Positions 6,831 to 16,319 of a stretch of 44,078 nucleotides of DNA are shown here, one piece after another. The notes beneath the pieces were generated by a model. That model did not search any database. It saw only the letters and a program-made list of their open reading frames with translations, and was not told the origin of the DNA. Within the stretch, counting starts at the first letter, position 1. Every line of letters starts with the position of its first letter. The translations under genes were made by a program, and so were the position numbers. The stretch lies in contig JAKQNZ010000137.1 in assembly GCA_029565535.1 (NCBI GenBank), forward strand, positions 1 to 44,078, in the 5' to 3' direction. Source of the stretch: Candidatus Cloacimonadota bacterium. Its GTDB lineage: Bacteria; Cloacimonadota; Cloacimonadia; Cloacimonadales; Cloacimonadaceae.

Positions 6831-8699
6831 TTATAATTCACCCAGACTCTCGTCAATCCCCTTGCGGATCTCATACCAATAATCCATTGCAGCTTGCTGT
6901 TTATCTTCGGTGAAGCGGGTAATCCAGTAATCTAGGCTGTCATCACCCACTTTAGCTTCGATTTTTTGGTTCAGAAGATATTGATAAACGATATCAATTG
7001 TCCGTTCAGCCTCCCAAAAAACCGCTGCATTGCGGCAGTTGATCCGCCTTGAGGTTATATGGGCATTCAGCAGCAAGTTTGCCTTTTCACCATAGATTGC
7101 CCCGATAATCTCGGGAAGCATTTCTTCTGCCCAGGCTCGGTGAAAGCGGCATATTCCGAGGTTATCCAGCATCAATTCTGTTTTCATCCGATCAACGTTT
7201 ATTTTCCCAAGCAAACGCGGAGGAAAGTATTGGCCAGAATAGTGCATGTAATAACGTCCCATCGCCGGCATAGGCGACAAAACCCCAGGCGTCCAGTACT
7301 GATTGGGCACCATCCAACCTCGACGGCCAAAGGAATTGAATACGAAGCTATCCATTAGCTCCTTGCCTTTCTCCCTAGCCATTCTGCGGGCAAATTTCCG
7401 AGCTCCTTCGCCAATATCGATTATTCTGGATTTTCCCAGGCAGTTATGCAAAATCTGGCAACCTAACTCCGCATTATGCTGAGAGTCAGCCACTGTGTCG
7501 AAGTCATCGATATTCCAACGCGGCTTTATGTTAACTCCCAGTTCGGATGGGCTAATCAGGTTTTTGGAGAGGCATTCCAACAGCCAGGCCAGCATCCCAC
7601 CTGCAGAAATGGCGTCATAACCAAGGCTGTCGGCAGTTCGGTTCAGCTTTTCCGCTGCTCTTTGGTCGAAGATACCGCAGAGAGGCCCCAAAGTCTGATA
7701 GGGCTCATAATCTTTTTTGTATATCCCATTGTTTTTCTTACATACTGCTACACATGGCTCGCCACAGGTACTGAATTGTTTGGTAGCGATTGTTTCTTCG
7801 TTGAATTGCTTAAGGTAGTGGCCTTTGATGTGCTTAGAGTGAAAAGCACAGCGTTGTTCTTCGGTCCAGTAGATGCTTTGATAGTTAAATGCTAGCAGTT
7901 TGGATGCGTTTGAGCTATAATTTACTCCGAAAGTTCCACCACTGTCAAAGGCGGGATCAAAACGGTATTTTTTGGTAGCCTCGATGTCCTTGGCCATCAT
8001 TTTTTGCTGATAACGCGCTTCAAACCATTCATCAGCCACTTTGCGGTCTCGAAAGTCCTCGTCTATGTGCGTACCTCCATAGATGATGGCTGCGATTCCA
8101 TGCTGCTGCAGCAGTTTAGACCCCAATCCACCTCGTCCGGCCCAAGTGTCTATATGGCTAAGCTTTCCTGCTTTGATCGGAACAGAGATTATACCGCCCA
8201 TGTCAGTAAATTCCGCTGCCGGGCCTACTGCCAGAATACGGGGATCGTGATCATAAGCAGTTCCATGCTGCTGCAAAACGTAGTCCATAAGCCCATACAC
8301 GCCTTCGTTTCGCCATACTTCGCTTACTTTCACATAGCTGAGATCCACTTCGATCTCTTCTCCATGCTGCCTGTTCAGGCGCAGTATGCTTGGCCGGGGT
8401 GCTTTACCGATAATGCAGAGCAATGATATCCCAAGATCGTCGAACACCAATCCCGCACCGCCCATCGAGGACACATAGAATCCTCCCCAAGCCGGAGAGA
8501 AGCCGGTAAAGATCAGTCGGTTTGAGCCCGGAAAGATCGAGCCGGCCAGGACCCCAACCCCGATATTGAGTGAATTGAATTTGCCTGAAAGGTGCAAGCC
8601 CAAATCAACAGGACCAAAGAAATTGCCCAGAGGGTAGCGCTGCATCTTGTAAAAACCTGTAGCAGCGTCCAATATCAGTACTTTCAGAGTATTTTCCAT
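6831..8699 (-). CDS. Tungsten-type aldehyde:ferredoxin oxidoreductase family protein
   Basis: This 622-aa cytosolic enzyme is predicted to oxidise aldehydes (or reduce acids) with ferredoxin, using a W-bis-pyranopterin cofactor and one [4Fe-4S] cluster. N-terminal family features include GPVDLGLHLSG, FTGFSPAWGG and AGRGGLGSK (about 187-195). ADSLGYDAISAGG follows in the C-terminal half. Cluster ligands appear to be Cys312, Cys316, Cys320 and the distal Cys517 in DNLGICRFH. The first two are spaced CX3C, whereas the classical pattern is CX2CX3C. Length is typical. It has a GAGG RBS and sits upstream of, but separated by a promoter from, the surE operon. The exact substrate is unknown. Confidence 0.85.
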   Translation of the reverse strand: MENTLKVLILDAATGFYKMQRYPLGNFFGPVDLGLHLSGKFNSLNIGVGVLAGSIFPGSNRLIFTGFSPAWGGFYVSSMGGAGLVFDDLGISLLCIIGKAPRPSILRLNRQHGEEIEVDLSYVKVSEVWRNEGVYGLMDYVLQQHGTAYDHDPRILAVGPAAEFTDMGGIISVPIKAGKLSHIDTWAGRGGLGSKLLQQHGIAAIIYGGTHIDEDFRDRKVADEWFEARYQQKMMAKDIEATKKYRFDPAFDSGGTFGVNYSSNASKLLAFNYQSIYWTEEQRCAFHSKHIKGHYLKQFNEETIATKQFSTCGEPCVAVCKKNNGIYKKDYEPYQTLGPLCGIFDQRAAEKLNRTADSLGYDAISAGGMLAWLLECLSKNLISPSELGVNIKPRWNIDDFDTVADSQHNAELGCQILHNCLGKSRIIDIGEGARKFARRMAREKGKELMDSFVFNSFGRRGWMVPNQYWTPGVLSPMPAMGRYYMHYSGQYFPPRLLGKINVDRMKTELMLDNLGICRFHRAWAEEMLPEIIGAIYGEKANLLLNAHITSRRINCRNAAVFWEAERTIDIVYQYLLNQKIEAKVGDDSLDYWITRFTEDKQQAAMDYWYEIRKGIDESLGEL

Positions 8700-8794
8700 A
8701 TCAAGCTAACCTCGTCAGAAGATCAAACCAAGCCTCCCAGGTATCCGCTGGCAAAGCAATCGTTTTGCATATCAGGATTGTTATGGTAAAAATT

Positions 8795-10264
8795 CTATTC
8801 ACCAAGTAGCGCTTGAGTCCAGAAGCTCAGCTTTTCTTCCAGATCCGGCGAAAAGCCAAGCTGCGTATAGGCCAGCTTGCCTTCTTTGTCGATCACACAG
8901 ATATAGGGAATGGAATTAAATTCATATTCCTTGGCCAGTGTGTCTTCAGCAAAGAGCAGTTGCATGTGATAACCGTTTTCTTTGAAAAACTCTATAGCCT
9001 TGTCCTTATTGCCTTTATCGAAGATGTTTATCGAGAAAACCTGCACCCCTTTGCTCATCCCGTGTTTCATCCATTTATCCAAGGCCGGCATTGCTTTGCG
9101 GCAAGGACCACACCAGGTAGCCCAAAAATCAAGCACAAGAACCATTCCCTTCAGATCTTCCAGCTTTGTCAGCTTGCCTTCGGCATCGGGGAGTTCCCAG
9201 TTCGGAGCTAGCTTATCCAATCTGCCTTTCAGAGCTTCTTCTTTACGGGCGGGAAGACTGGTTTCCCATTCCTTGGCTGCTTTTTCCAGCAACATGGCAT
9301 AGTCTTTATCCTCCTGCAATTCAGGATATCCGTCCTTCAACTCCGGATAACTGATGAGTTCCTTCTCATAACGTTTAGCCAGGTTCTGCGCCAATTCCGG
9401 ATAGGCCTGTTTGGCTTTAAGAAGGTTCTCATAACTGCGGGTAAACCAAGGGTGGGTTTGATAATCTGGATTTGCCTTAAAAAACTCTTCCAACTTCTCG
9501 GTCTGTTTGCCTTCTTCCCAGGCCGATACCATGTAGGAATACCAGGTCTGGAGACTGTCCAGGGTTTCTATCTCCCCCTGTTGGATATGATTTGCCACCA
9601 TTCTGGCGGCCAGAACCCCATACACATCATATTTGTCATTGCTTACATAGTAGTTTTGGATAGGCTGAAAGTATTGTTGCAGGATGCTGCTATCGTTTAT
9701 TCTCAGCAAGTATTTATCTGCCTTTGCCGGATCGCCGGCCAGTTTATAACGAAAGGATTGCACCAGATTCAAAAAACCGTCCTCTGGGAAATGTTTCAGA
9801 CCTTTATCCAGGTACTTCAGACGTTTCTTTTCCTGCTTCAAAACCGCTTTATCCTTAGCGTCGGCTAGTTTTTCGGCAAAAAGATTGGCACTCAGCATCC
9901 GATAACCCCAATAAAATTCCGGGTGTTTTTTGCATAATTCAATCTGAGCCTTTACCGTAGCAACTGAATCATCAGAACGAAGGTAGAGATAGTGGTGTTC
10001 AGCCGACTTTGGGTTGCTGAGATATTGGTCTTTAAAGAAAGCCTTGCAGCTTTCGGGGTCTCTGCGTTTCCAGGCATCTTGCAACATCCGCAGGTTATTT
10101 ATATCGCTTATCTTGGGAATTGTTTCCTGGATCAGAGTTATCTGTTCTTGATCAGACTTGCTTTCCTGCATCCTGGTCAAATAATCCTGCCAGGGATCAT
10201 CAGCCCAAAGCCCTGATCCCAAGATTAACATTGCCACGATCATCAGTATCTGGTTTTTATGCAT
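8795..10264 (-). CDS. Exported TlpA/ResA-like thioredoxin-fold protein
   Basis: This 489-aa protein has a signal peptide (hydrophobic residues 5-19, cleavage likely near LWADD). A long alpha-helical, lysine-rich N-terminal region (about 22-345) looks repeat-like (TPR-like). A C-terminal redoxin domain follows (about 352-489), with NWELPDAEGKLTKLEDLKG and the active-site WCGPC (Cys385/Cys388). It is a likely periplasmic thiol-disulfide reductase. The N-terminal part is not identified. It has a strong RBS (GGAGGAAAG). It is divergent from the solute-binding lipoprotein gene. Confidence 0.8.
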   Translation of the reverse strand: MHKNQILMIVAMLILGSGLWADDPWQDYLTRMQESKSDQEQITLIQETIPKISDINNLRMLQDAWKRRDPESCKAFFKDQYLSNPKSAEHHYLYLRSDDSVATVKAQIELCKKHPEFYWGYRMLSANLFAEKLADAKDKAVLKQEKKRLKYLDKGLKHFPEDGFLNLVQSFRYKLAGDPAKADKYLLRINDSSILQQYFQPIQNYYVSNDKYDVYGVLAARMVANHIQQGEIETLDSLQTWYSYMVSAWEEGKQTEKLEEFFKANPDYQTHPWFTRSYENLLKAKQAYPELAQNLAKRYEKELISYPELKDGYPELQEDKDYAMLLEKAAKEWETSLPARKEEALKGRLDKLAPNWELPDAEGKLTKLEDLKGMVLVLDFWATWCGPCRKAMPALDKWMKHGMSKGVQVFSINIFDKGNKDKAIEFFKENGYHMQLLFAEDTLAKEYEFNSIPYICVIDKEGKLAYTQLGFSPDLEEKLSFWTQALLGE

Positions 10265-10390
10265 CTTTCCTCCTTCGTTTGGCTTTACTCGCCATCAGAA
10301 AATCTTCGCAAGATACAATATCCATGAGCCTGCTGCCGTCAAGCAAAAAAGACGGCGCTATACCCCGAGCAAAACGGCCCAAAATAATCC

Positions 10391-10419
10391 TTGACCAATT
10401 GGCGGGAGAGAATTATCTA
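10391..10419 (+). promoter_or_regulatory. Sigma70-like promoter of the solute-binding lipoprotein gene
   Basis: TTGACC (10391-10396), a 17-bp spacer and TATCTA (10414-10419) lie about 30 bp upstream of the ATG at 10450. The RBS AAAGGAG is at about 10437-10443. Confidence 0.65.
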
Positions 10420-10449
10420 TTGCCACAACCCTAATCAAAGGAGTTCCAA

Positions 10450-11187
10450 ATGAAAAAATGTGTTGTGTTTCTTGCTTTAGTCCTCTTGCTTCTCTCGATT
10501 TCCTGTACAAAAAAGAATAGGGAGATGACCATCCTTACCGAAAACTACCCTCCCCTCAGTTATGCCGAAAACGGAGTCGTTACTGGTTTTGGTGCGGAGG
10601 TGGTTGCCGCAATTCAGAAAGAACTGAAAACCAATTCCACTCCCGTGCTCCTGAAATGGGACGAGGCCTATCAACGCGCTCTCAGCGAACCTAATGTCCT
10701 TATCTTTACCATTGAAAAAACCCCTGAACGCGAGGGCAAATTCAATTTTATCGGCCCCCTGGGAGCTAACACCACCTATTTTTATGCGCTGGCAGAAAGC
10801 AAAATCGACCTTGCAGACCTGGAAGCGGCAAAACAAGTAACATCAATTGCCACAACCACCAACTGGTTTTCTGAGCAACTGCTTATGGAAAAGGGGTTTA
10901 CCAATCTTTATAGCAAAGCTGATCCTGTGGAAACCTTGAAAATGCTAACTTCAAAAGAGGCCGATCTGGCAATTTTCACAGACATAAGCTTTCCCCAGTT
11001 ATGCCAGGTGGCCGGAGTAAGCCCATCTGCTTTCAAGCCGGTTCTGGAAGTACTGCAGAGCGAGTACTACATCGCCATTTCCAAATCTACCGACCCCAAA
11101 GACGTTTTACAATGGGAAAAAGCATTTGTCAAACTTAGCGCTGACGGTACACTTGCAAGCTTGAAGAATAAATGGTTCCCACAATAA
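10450..11187 (+). CDS. ABC transporter solute-binding lipoprotein, family 3
   Basis: This 245-aa protein has a lipoprotein signal peptide (lipobox LSISC, Cys at about 19). The mature part has the family-3 fold cues: LTENYPPLSYAENGVVTGFGAEVV near the start, a SIATTTNWFSEQLL segment in the second lobe, and a terminal GTLASLKNKWFP. Family members bind amino acids or other small polar solutes for ABC import. No permease or ATPase gene is next to it, so it is an orphan that may serve a distant transporter. No clear terminator follows. Confidence 0.8.
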   Translation: MKKCVVFLALVLLLLSISCTKKNREMTILTENYPPLSYAENGVVTGFGAEVVAAIQKELKTNSTPVLLKWDEAYQRALSEPNVLIFTIEKTPEREGKFNFIGPLGANTTYFYALAESKIDLADLEAAKQVTSIATTTNWFSEQLLMEKGFTNLYSKADPVETLKMLTSKEADLAIFTDISFPQLCQVAGVSPSAFKPVLEVLQSEYYIAISKSTDPKDVLQWEKAFVKLSADGTLASLKNKWFPQ

Positions 11188-11609
11188 GGAGAGTAAATCC
11201 ATACTGCAGACTTTGATTCGCGTTTTTACCTGATCGAACGTTTTCATTTCCTTTCGCCAGGAGGGAATTGCCTTTGCAACGTGAAAAAATTGACTTGATA
11301 TTACTCATCAATGTCATAATATCATGACTCCCCTGACCTTTGGATAACAAACTGCTTCACAGCCAGTTCAGATATCCGTCATTTCTCCCTTGCCAGCTAA
11401 TCCAGTTCCCATCATATACACATCATACTTGCACTAGGATGGATAAAGGGTGGGATCCCCTGGGTAGCCCCTCATACAATTCCCAGTCTGTTATCGATAA
11501 TCTCGCTTTTATGCCTGCCCGGAATAGAGATTGTTCTTAGATGCTTACATCGCACCAGTTTGGGAATTGAATGGAAAAGCAGGAACTTGTTCTGACTACA
11601 AAAAGAATC
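11188..11609. other. Non-coding gap, nothing recognisable
   Basis: About 420 bp lie between the lipoprotein stop and the terminator of the converging gene. There are only weak inverted repeats (for example GTCAT...ATGAC near 11310-11326). No convincing ORF, promoter or RNA gene was seen. Confidence 0.5.
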
Positions 11610-11639
11610 GCGGGGAACATCCATAAAGACGTTCCCCGC
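11610..11639 (-). terminator. Rho-independent terminator of the exported beta-propeller operon
   Basis: GCGGGGAAC (11610-11618) and GTTCCCCGC (11631-11639) form a perfect 9-bp stem. On the minus strand it is followed by GATTCTTTTTG. It lies 16 bp beyond the stop at 11655. The opposite side (CTTTTATCG) is also T-rich, so it may act in both directions. Confidence 0.8.
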
Positions 11640-11654
11640 TTTTATCGTAAATTA

Positions 11655-14102
11655 TTATCTGCCCGGGGCTGCTTCTGACTTGGCGATTACTTTGAAGAAC
11701 TTCTTGGTACCAGGGCTTAGCTCCACATAATCTGTGTTTCCGGTAGTAGTGATCTCGGTAAAAGTACCATACGGAGTCTCGCAACCCAATACCTTATAAG
11801 ATTGGGCATTGGGTACGGCAATCCAGTAAATTCTGGCCTGCGCTCCGGATTGCTCGATATTTATAACCGGCGTTTCCAAAGTGGTATTGAAGCGCCAGAT
11901 CATAAAATTATCGGAGTTTATATCAGGAGAATCAAGGATTTCGTTAACTGGCAAAATAGCCCAATACCAACGCGGATTGCTGCTCAGGCTATAGCCGTCG
12001 GCCGCCAGGGCTGCGCTCAAATCGAAGGTGGTATTGCTGGTTTCGAAATAATGCTGATCGAAGATGCTATCTTCGTCCTCACTTACAAAAACCTGATAAA
12101 AGGCTGCCACAGATCCATACTGCGAGGGTGTCCAGCTAAGCTGTACATTGGCAGGATCAGTTACCAATGAGTTATTGGCCGGAGAATCGAGAATAACGTG
12201 TTCGGGAATTTCAAGTTGTGCATAGATAATGTTGTTTCTTCCGATCGCCACAATCTTTCCGCCTTCGGTGCTGATGTCCAACAGACGCCCTGCGTTGAAA
12301 GTGAGAGCAGGAAGAGTCTCGGAGGTCCAGGTTGCTCCATAATCCAGTGATTTCATAAGCATCCAGTCCGTTCCCGCCTGACTGGGGCCATTGCTATAAC
12401 CTGCAGCCCAGAAGACTCCATTGTGGTCGCACATTACACTTGTCATCTGAGATACCGCCGATTCGGAAGCGGCAAGCCAATCTCCAGCAGTGTTACCACC
12501 GGTAAGGGTATACCAAATCTCACCATTCTCTTTTACCAAAACACCATTATTGGCGTCACGGAACCAGATGCCCCGGATGTTTGAGGAAGCGCCAACGGTG
12601 ATTGAACTCCAGGAAGTTCCGCCATTTGTAGTGATGTAAAGAAGTCCGCTTCCACTGCCAGCATAACCATTTTGTTGGCTTTTCCAGTAGCTGCAATACA
12701 GATTATGGGCGGTATTAATGTTGTCTTGAGTTAAAGACCAGCTTATGCCACCATCCACGGTTTTTGCCACTTTTCCCCCAACTCCTACCACATAGCCAGT
12801 AAGATTGTCGAAAAAGAAGAAATCATAGTATGACTTGGCTGTAGCAAAACCGGGAACCGTGTAATCTGTCCAGGTCTCACCTCCATTAGTTGTGCGGAAA
12901 ATTTTACCGACTGATTTACCTGAAACCAAGCCGGTATTTGCATCGAAGAAATGGCAGGCGTAAAGAATATCGTCAAAGCCGGCCATTTTTTTCTTGATAA
13001 GTGTTTGCCCACCATCGTTGGTCTTCAGGATGTTTCCTTTGTCACCAGCGATAAACCAGGTATTGGCATCGATCATACTAAGCTGCCAAAGGTCTATAGC
13101 ATTGGGAACCCGATCATCCCAAGTTTGAGCCCCATCACTTGATATGGATAAGGTACCCTGCCAACCGCAGGCTACCAAGTCACCATTGGCGTTTTGAGCT
13201 ATCCCCTCGATGTAGGAGGCAGACCAGTTGTGGGTTACAGGGGCAAAGGTAGCCCAGCCGTCTGTTGTTTTGATAATCCTGTAGTTCCATCCCACCGCAT
13301 AGCCAACGTCGCCGATCATCACCACATCATGCAATTCGTCGGAAGTGCTGGTCCCGGCCGCATAGGAGTGATTTGTCCAGGTTTCGCCATTATCATTGCT
13401 GAAACCAAGATAGCCAAAGTCGCCCACTAATACTACCCTTGAACCAAACTGACGGACATTGAAAATTGATGGGTTGTCCCCCACTGTAAGATTTACTATA
13501 GTCCAGTTTGCCCCAAAATCAGTTGTTTTTAGAATCTTTGTTTGGCTCGGAGTACCTTTGTTGCACGCAACAAAGCCAATCCCCGCTTCATTCATTGAGA
13601 TAGCATAGAGGATGGTAGACAAGCCCGCATTTTGCTGACTCCAGGTAAGGCCATGGTCTGGCGAATATGCTATCATGCCGGATGCACCGCTGACCCAAAT
13701 CTTCCCGCTGGAATGGTATGTACAGCTATAAAGTCCTGTTGTACCGACAACGGCTTGAACCGTAGCAGGATAAGTCCAATTTGCCCCTCCATCCTGAGTA
13801 ATAGCCACAATACCAGAACCGCCTACTATTACTCCATGGTTTTCGTCATAAAAATCCAGATCTTCGATAGTTCTATAAGTTGCGGTCTGGGCATCAAAAA
13901 ACGGTGTGGGAACAAAATTCCAGGTCAACCCGTTATCGGTCGATTTGGCCACTCCCCCACCTGAACCGCCCGCCCAAACGTGCGTTCCTACTACATCGAT
14001 AGTATAGAAATTAGCAGGAAACGAAGCCTGCCTGATCAAGTCCCAGGCAAAGGAAAGTGAACAGATTGCGATCAGTGCGATTATCAGCAATAGTCTCTTC
14101 AT
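11655..14102 (-). CDS. Exported YCF48/BNR-like beta-propeller protein
   Basis: This 815-aa protein has a signal peptide (residues 1-19, ending SFAWD). Residues 20 to about 640 consist of repeated Asp-box-like blades with the pattern (K/S)TTDGGxTW or DNGxTW (STDNGLTWNF, SSDGAQTWDD, TNDGGQTL, TTNGGETWTD, TVDGGISWSL), as in YCF48/HCF136-like propellers. After about residue 640 come fibronectin-III-like segments (HVILDSPANNSLVTDPANVQLSWTP and IYWIAVPNAQSYKVLGCE), ending KKFFKVIAKSE. No classical T9SS tail is seen. It starts 8 bp after the FG-GAP gene, in the same operon. It is probably surface-located; function is unknown. Confidence 0.8.
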   Translation of the reverse strand: MKRLLLIIALIAICSLSFAWDLIRQASFPANFYTIDVVGTHVWAGGSGGGVAKSTDNGLTWNFVPTPFFDAQTATYRTIEDLDFYDENHGVIVGGSGIVAITQDGGANWTYPATVQAVVGTTGLYSCTYHSSGKIWVSGASGMIAYSPDHGLTWSQQNAGLSTILYAISMNEAGIGFVACNKGTPSQTKILKTTDFGANWTIVNLTVGDNPSIFNVRQFGSRVVLVGDFGYLGFSNDNGETWTNHSYAAGTSTSDELHDVVMIGDVGYAVGWNYRIIKTTDGWATFAPVTHNWSASYIEGIAQNANGDLVACGWQGTLSISSDGAQTWDDRVPNAIDLWQLSMIDANTWFIAGDKGNILKTNDGGQTLIKKKMAGFDDILYACHFFDANTGLVSGKSVGKIFRTTNGGETWTDYTVPGFATAKSYYDFFFFDNLTGYVVGVGGKVAKTVDGGISWSLTQDNINTAHNLYCSYWKSQQNGYAGSGSGLLYITTNGGTSWSSITVGASSNIRGIWFRDANNGVLVKENGEIWYTLTGGNTAGDWLAASESAVSQMTSVMCDHNGVFWAAGYSNGPSQAGTDWMLMKSLDYGATWTSETLPALTFNAGRLLDISTEGGKIVAIGRNNIIYAQLEIPEHVILDSPANNSLVTDPANVQLSWTPSQYGSVAAFYQVFVSEDEDSIFDQHYFETSNTTFDLSAALAADGYSLSSNPRWYWAILPVNEILDSPDINSDNFMIWRFNTTLETPVINIEQSGAQARIYWIAVPNAQSYKVLGCETPYGTFTEITTTGNTDYVELSPGTKKFFKVIAKSEAAPGR

Positions 14103-14110
14103 GGTTTCTC

Positions 14111-15970
14111 CTATTTTATTAGCATTAGCTTTTTGCTTGCGATTTGCTTGTCGTTATCGACGCGAATTGTATAGATTCCATTTGTCACGGCCCTTCCTTG
14201 CTCGTCATTGCCGTCCCAAACCAGATTAATGTCTCCCTGGCATGTTTCATTCTGTACCAGGGTTTTCACTTTCTGGCCCTTCAGGTTGTATATCTGAGCG
14301 CTGATCTGCCTTGGCTGCTTCAGCTTAAAGCTGATCGTGCTATTGTGGCTGAAGGGATTGGGATATATGCTCAATTTTTCGATAGGAACAGCCAGGTTGT
14401 CTTCGATACCCACTCCGACCCAAAATGTTCCTTCCGTGGCAAAGGCCCCTCCAGCAAAGCTGTTATCTATGGCTTGCACACTCCAGTGATAGGTTCCGTT
14501 GCTAAGGCCATTCAGCATATAAAACTGCTTATGGCCTGCATTCCCGGTTCTGGCTACTTTTCTCCATCCTGTGGCTGGGACGGCCATCCCGCTAATGATG
14601 TCGTTCCCACCGGGATTCGTTCCCACCCTCAGGTTGTAGGTTAGGCCTGGTATGGGAGTATGGTCGTCGGTAGCGGCATCCCAATAGAGCAGAACGTCAT
14701 TCCTGGTGATCGAAGCACCCAAACCAGTTGGTGCCGTAGGAGGAGCATTGCTAACCGTATATGAATTGCAGTACAATTCGTTCCAATAGTCCTGATAGTC
14801 GTAATGTCCGCTGAGGCTCATATCCAGTTTTGTATCGTTGTTATAATCTCCCAGGCTCATGCAAGCATATTTCAGATAAATCATGGTTTGTGCATCTTCA
14901 TAAAGCCCGGTTTGCGGATTGTAAAGATAAAGGTTGGCCACTGTGGTTGTATTGGTTATCAGGCCGTTCAGAACAATATCCGCATATCCATCGTTATTCA
15001 GGTCTCCCCAAGCCAGATCACCCTGGCGTTCACCTAATACCGCTGTTTGGCTGACCTCGGTGAAAACATCGTTATTATCATTGCGGTAAAGCTTAAAAAC
15101 ACTGGGGGATTCATTAACAAAAGAACCGCTAACCAAAAGATCGAGGTCTCCATCGCAATCATAATCGACCCAGGCAACTTTGCTGTATCTCAGGCCAAGC
15201 AGCGTAAGCGGTAATTCTGTGAAGACACCGCTGCTGTTTCCTTTCAGAATTTTCGTTATGTAGTTTCCCGAACCTGCAGAACCGGCTACTGCAATATCTA
15301 ACCAGCCATCATTGTTATAATCTCCAAATTCAGCGCAGCCATTACGGATTCCCGGAGTCATAACGTTTACCTGAGTAAAGGAAAAACTTCCTTCATTTCG
15401 ATAAATTTCCAGATATCCAACTGCCGATTCGTCTATGGTTCCTCCGGTCATAAGCAAATCCAGATCGCCGTCGTTATCGTAGTCGCCAAAACTCATGGAG
15501 GTAGAAACCCGGGGTGGAAGATTGGTTCCGGAATCACTAAATGTGCCGTTATTATTGATATAAACCCTGGTAGTATCCACTGAGAAGAGGTTCTGGCCGG
15601 CCACAACGGCATCGAGGTCATTATCGCCATCCAAATCGGCAAACCTGGCACAGCCGTTTCCCACTCCCAGCATACCAGTATCGATTAAATGGAAGGCTGA
15701 AGCTCCATCGTTGCGGTAAAACTTGTGGAAGCCCTGTCCATTGGCTCCCCCCAAACCATAACCTACCATCATTAAATCGAGGTCATTATCGTTGTCAAAA
15801 TCGCCCCAGTCGCTTTCGCTATACCACAATCCGAACAGACTATCCACATCGAGGCTGAGATAATCAACCTGGGCAAAGAGCGGAAATAAATAAACCGAAA
15901 TCAGGAATAGCAATATATACTTGGGGCCAGATAAGCTTAGCAGCCTGGCTTTGATACCATGTTTTCTCAT
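14111..15970 (-). CDS. Secreted FG-GAP/VCBS repeat protein with FlgD-like sorting tail
   Basis: The protein is 619 aa from the preferred ATG at 15970. A GAGGAG RBS lies 8 nt before this codon, whereas the in-frame ATG at 16000 has none. The signal peptide ends near LFPLFAQ. Repeated calcium-binding-like motifs of the form GDxDNDGDLDLL (for example DFDNDNDLDLM, DYDNDGDLDLL, DYNNDGWLDI, DYDCDGDLDLL, DLNNDGYADI) suggest an integrin-alpha-like propeller. A fibronectin-III-like domain follows. The last ~85 residues carry IYPNPF, an amphipathic FKLKQPRQISAQIYNLKGQ and a GIYTIRV...KKLMLIK ending, a FlgD-like/T9SS type A sorting domain. It is probably secreted across the outer membrane and surface-attached. 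Confidence 0.82.
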   Translation of the reverse strand: MRKHGIKARLLSLSGPKYILLFLISVYLFPLFAQVDYLSLDVDSLFGLWYSESDWGDFDNDNDLDLMMVGYGLGGANGQGFHKFYRNDGASAFHLIDTGMLGVGNGCARFADLDGDNDLDAVVAGQNLFSVDTTRVYINNNGTFSDSGTNLPPRVSTSMSFGDYDNDGDLDLLMTGGTIDESAVGYLEIYRNEGSFSFTQVNVMTPGIRNGCAEFGDYNNDGWLDIAVAGSAGSGNYITKILKGNSSGVFTELPLTLLGLRYSKVAWVDYDCDGDLDLLVSGSFVNESPSVFKLYRNDNNDVFTEVSQTAVLGERQGDLAWGDLNNDGYADIVLNGLITNTTTVANLYLYNPQTGLYEDAQTMIYLKYACMSLGDYNNDTKLDMSLSGHYDYQDYWNELYCNSYTVSNAPPTAPTGLGASITRNDVLLYWDAATDDHTPIPGLTYNLRVGTNPGGNDIISGMAVPATGWRKVARTGNAGHKQFYMLNGLSNGTYHWSVQAIDNSFAGGAFATEGTFWVGVGIEDNLAVPIEKLSIYPNPFSHNSTISFKLKQPRQISAQIYNLKGQKVKTLVQNETCQGDINLVWDGNDEQGRAVTNGIYTIRVDNDKQIASKKLMLIK

Positions 15971-16231
15971 CTTGGAACTCTCCTCACGCTTTTTCTTCAT
16001 TTTAACTTACATGCATTTCTTGTCAATTCAAAAATGCATGCCTGACAATAGCTCTTCTGTGGCTTGAAATCATTATCCAGTTGAACTGCCATTAACTTTT
16101 TGATTCGAGGTACCCTGAGATTTTTGATTTCTCCCTGTCGAATGAGCCAGGTTATTCCCTTAAGTCCGCGTTGCCGACATGATCTACGTATCTCAGATAA
16201 TGACAATGCGTTATCTTGATAATCTGATTAA

Positions 16232-16285
16232 GTTAACGATTCTTAACTCCGAGCTAATAAAATCTTAACAGAAACCAAGTATAAC
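16232..16285 (+). promoter_or_regulatory. Candidate Pho box and -10 of the porin-pst operon
   Basis: GTTAACGATTCTTAAC (16232-16247) and a further TCTTAACAGA (16263-16272) give TTAAC-type repeats at 10-bp and 22-bp spacing, with a weaker CTAAT at 16254-16258 between them. A -10-like TATAAC at 16280-16285 lies 9 bp after the last repeat, where a PhoB/PhoP-type activator would replace a -35 box. The same 16-bp motif (13 of 16 identical) lies upstream of phoB at 24176-24191. The RBS GCAAGGAG precedes the ATG at 16320. The rest of the 16001-16319 gap shows nothing else. Confidence 0.6.
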
Positions 16286-16319
16286 AAAAGCAGATCAAAC
16301 AAAACGCAAGGAGTAAACC

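Noticed and set aside
11310-11326. Weak inverted repeat GTCAT...ATGAC as terminator of the solute-binding lipoprotein gene
   Set aside because: The stem is only 5 bp, without a T-run, and it is over 100 bp from the stop.
15997-16206. 69-aa minus-strand ORF directly before the FG-GAP gene
   Set aside because: It begins with TTG, has no RBS, shows no family features, and occupies the upstream control region of the FG-GAP gene.
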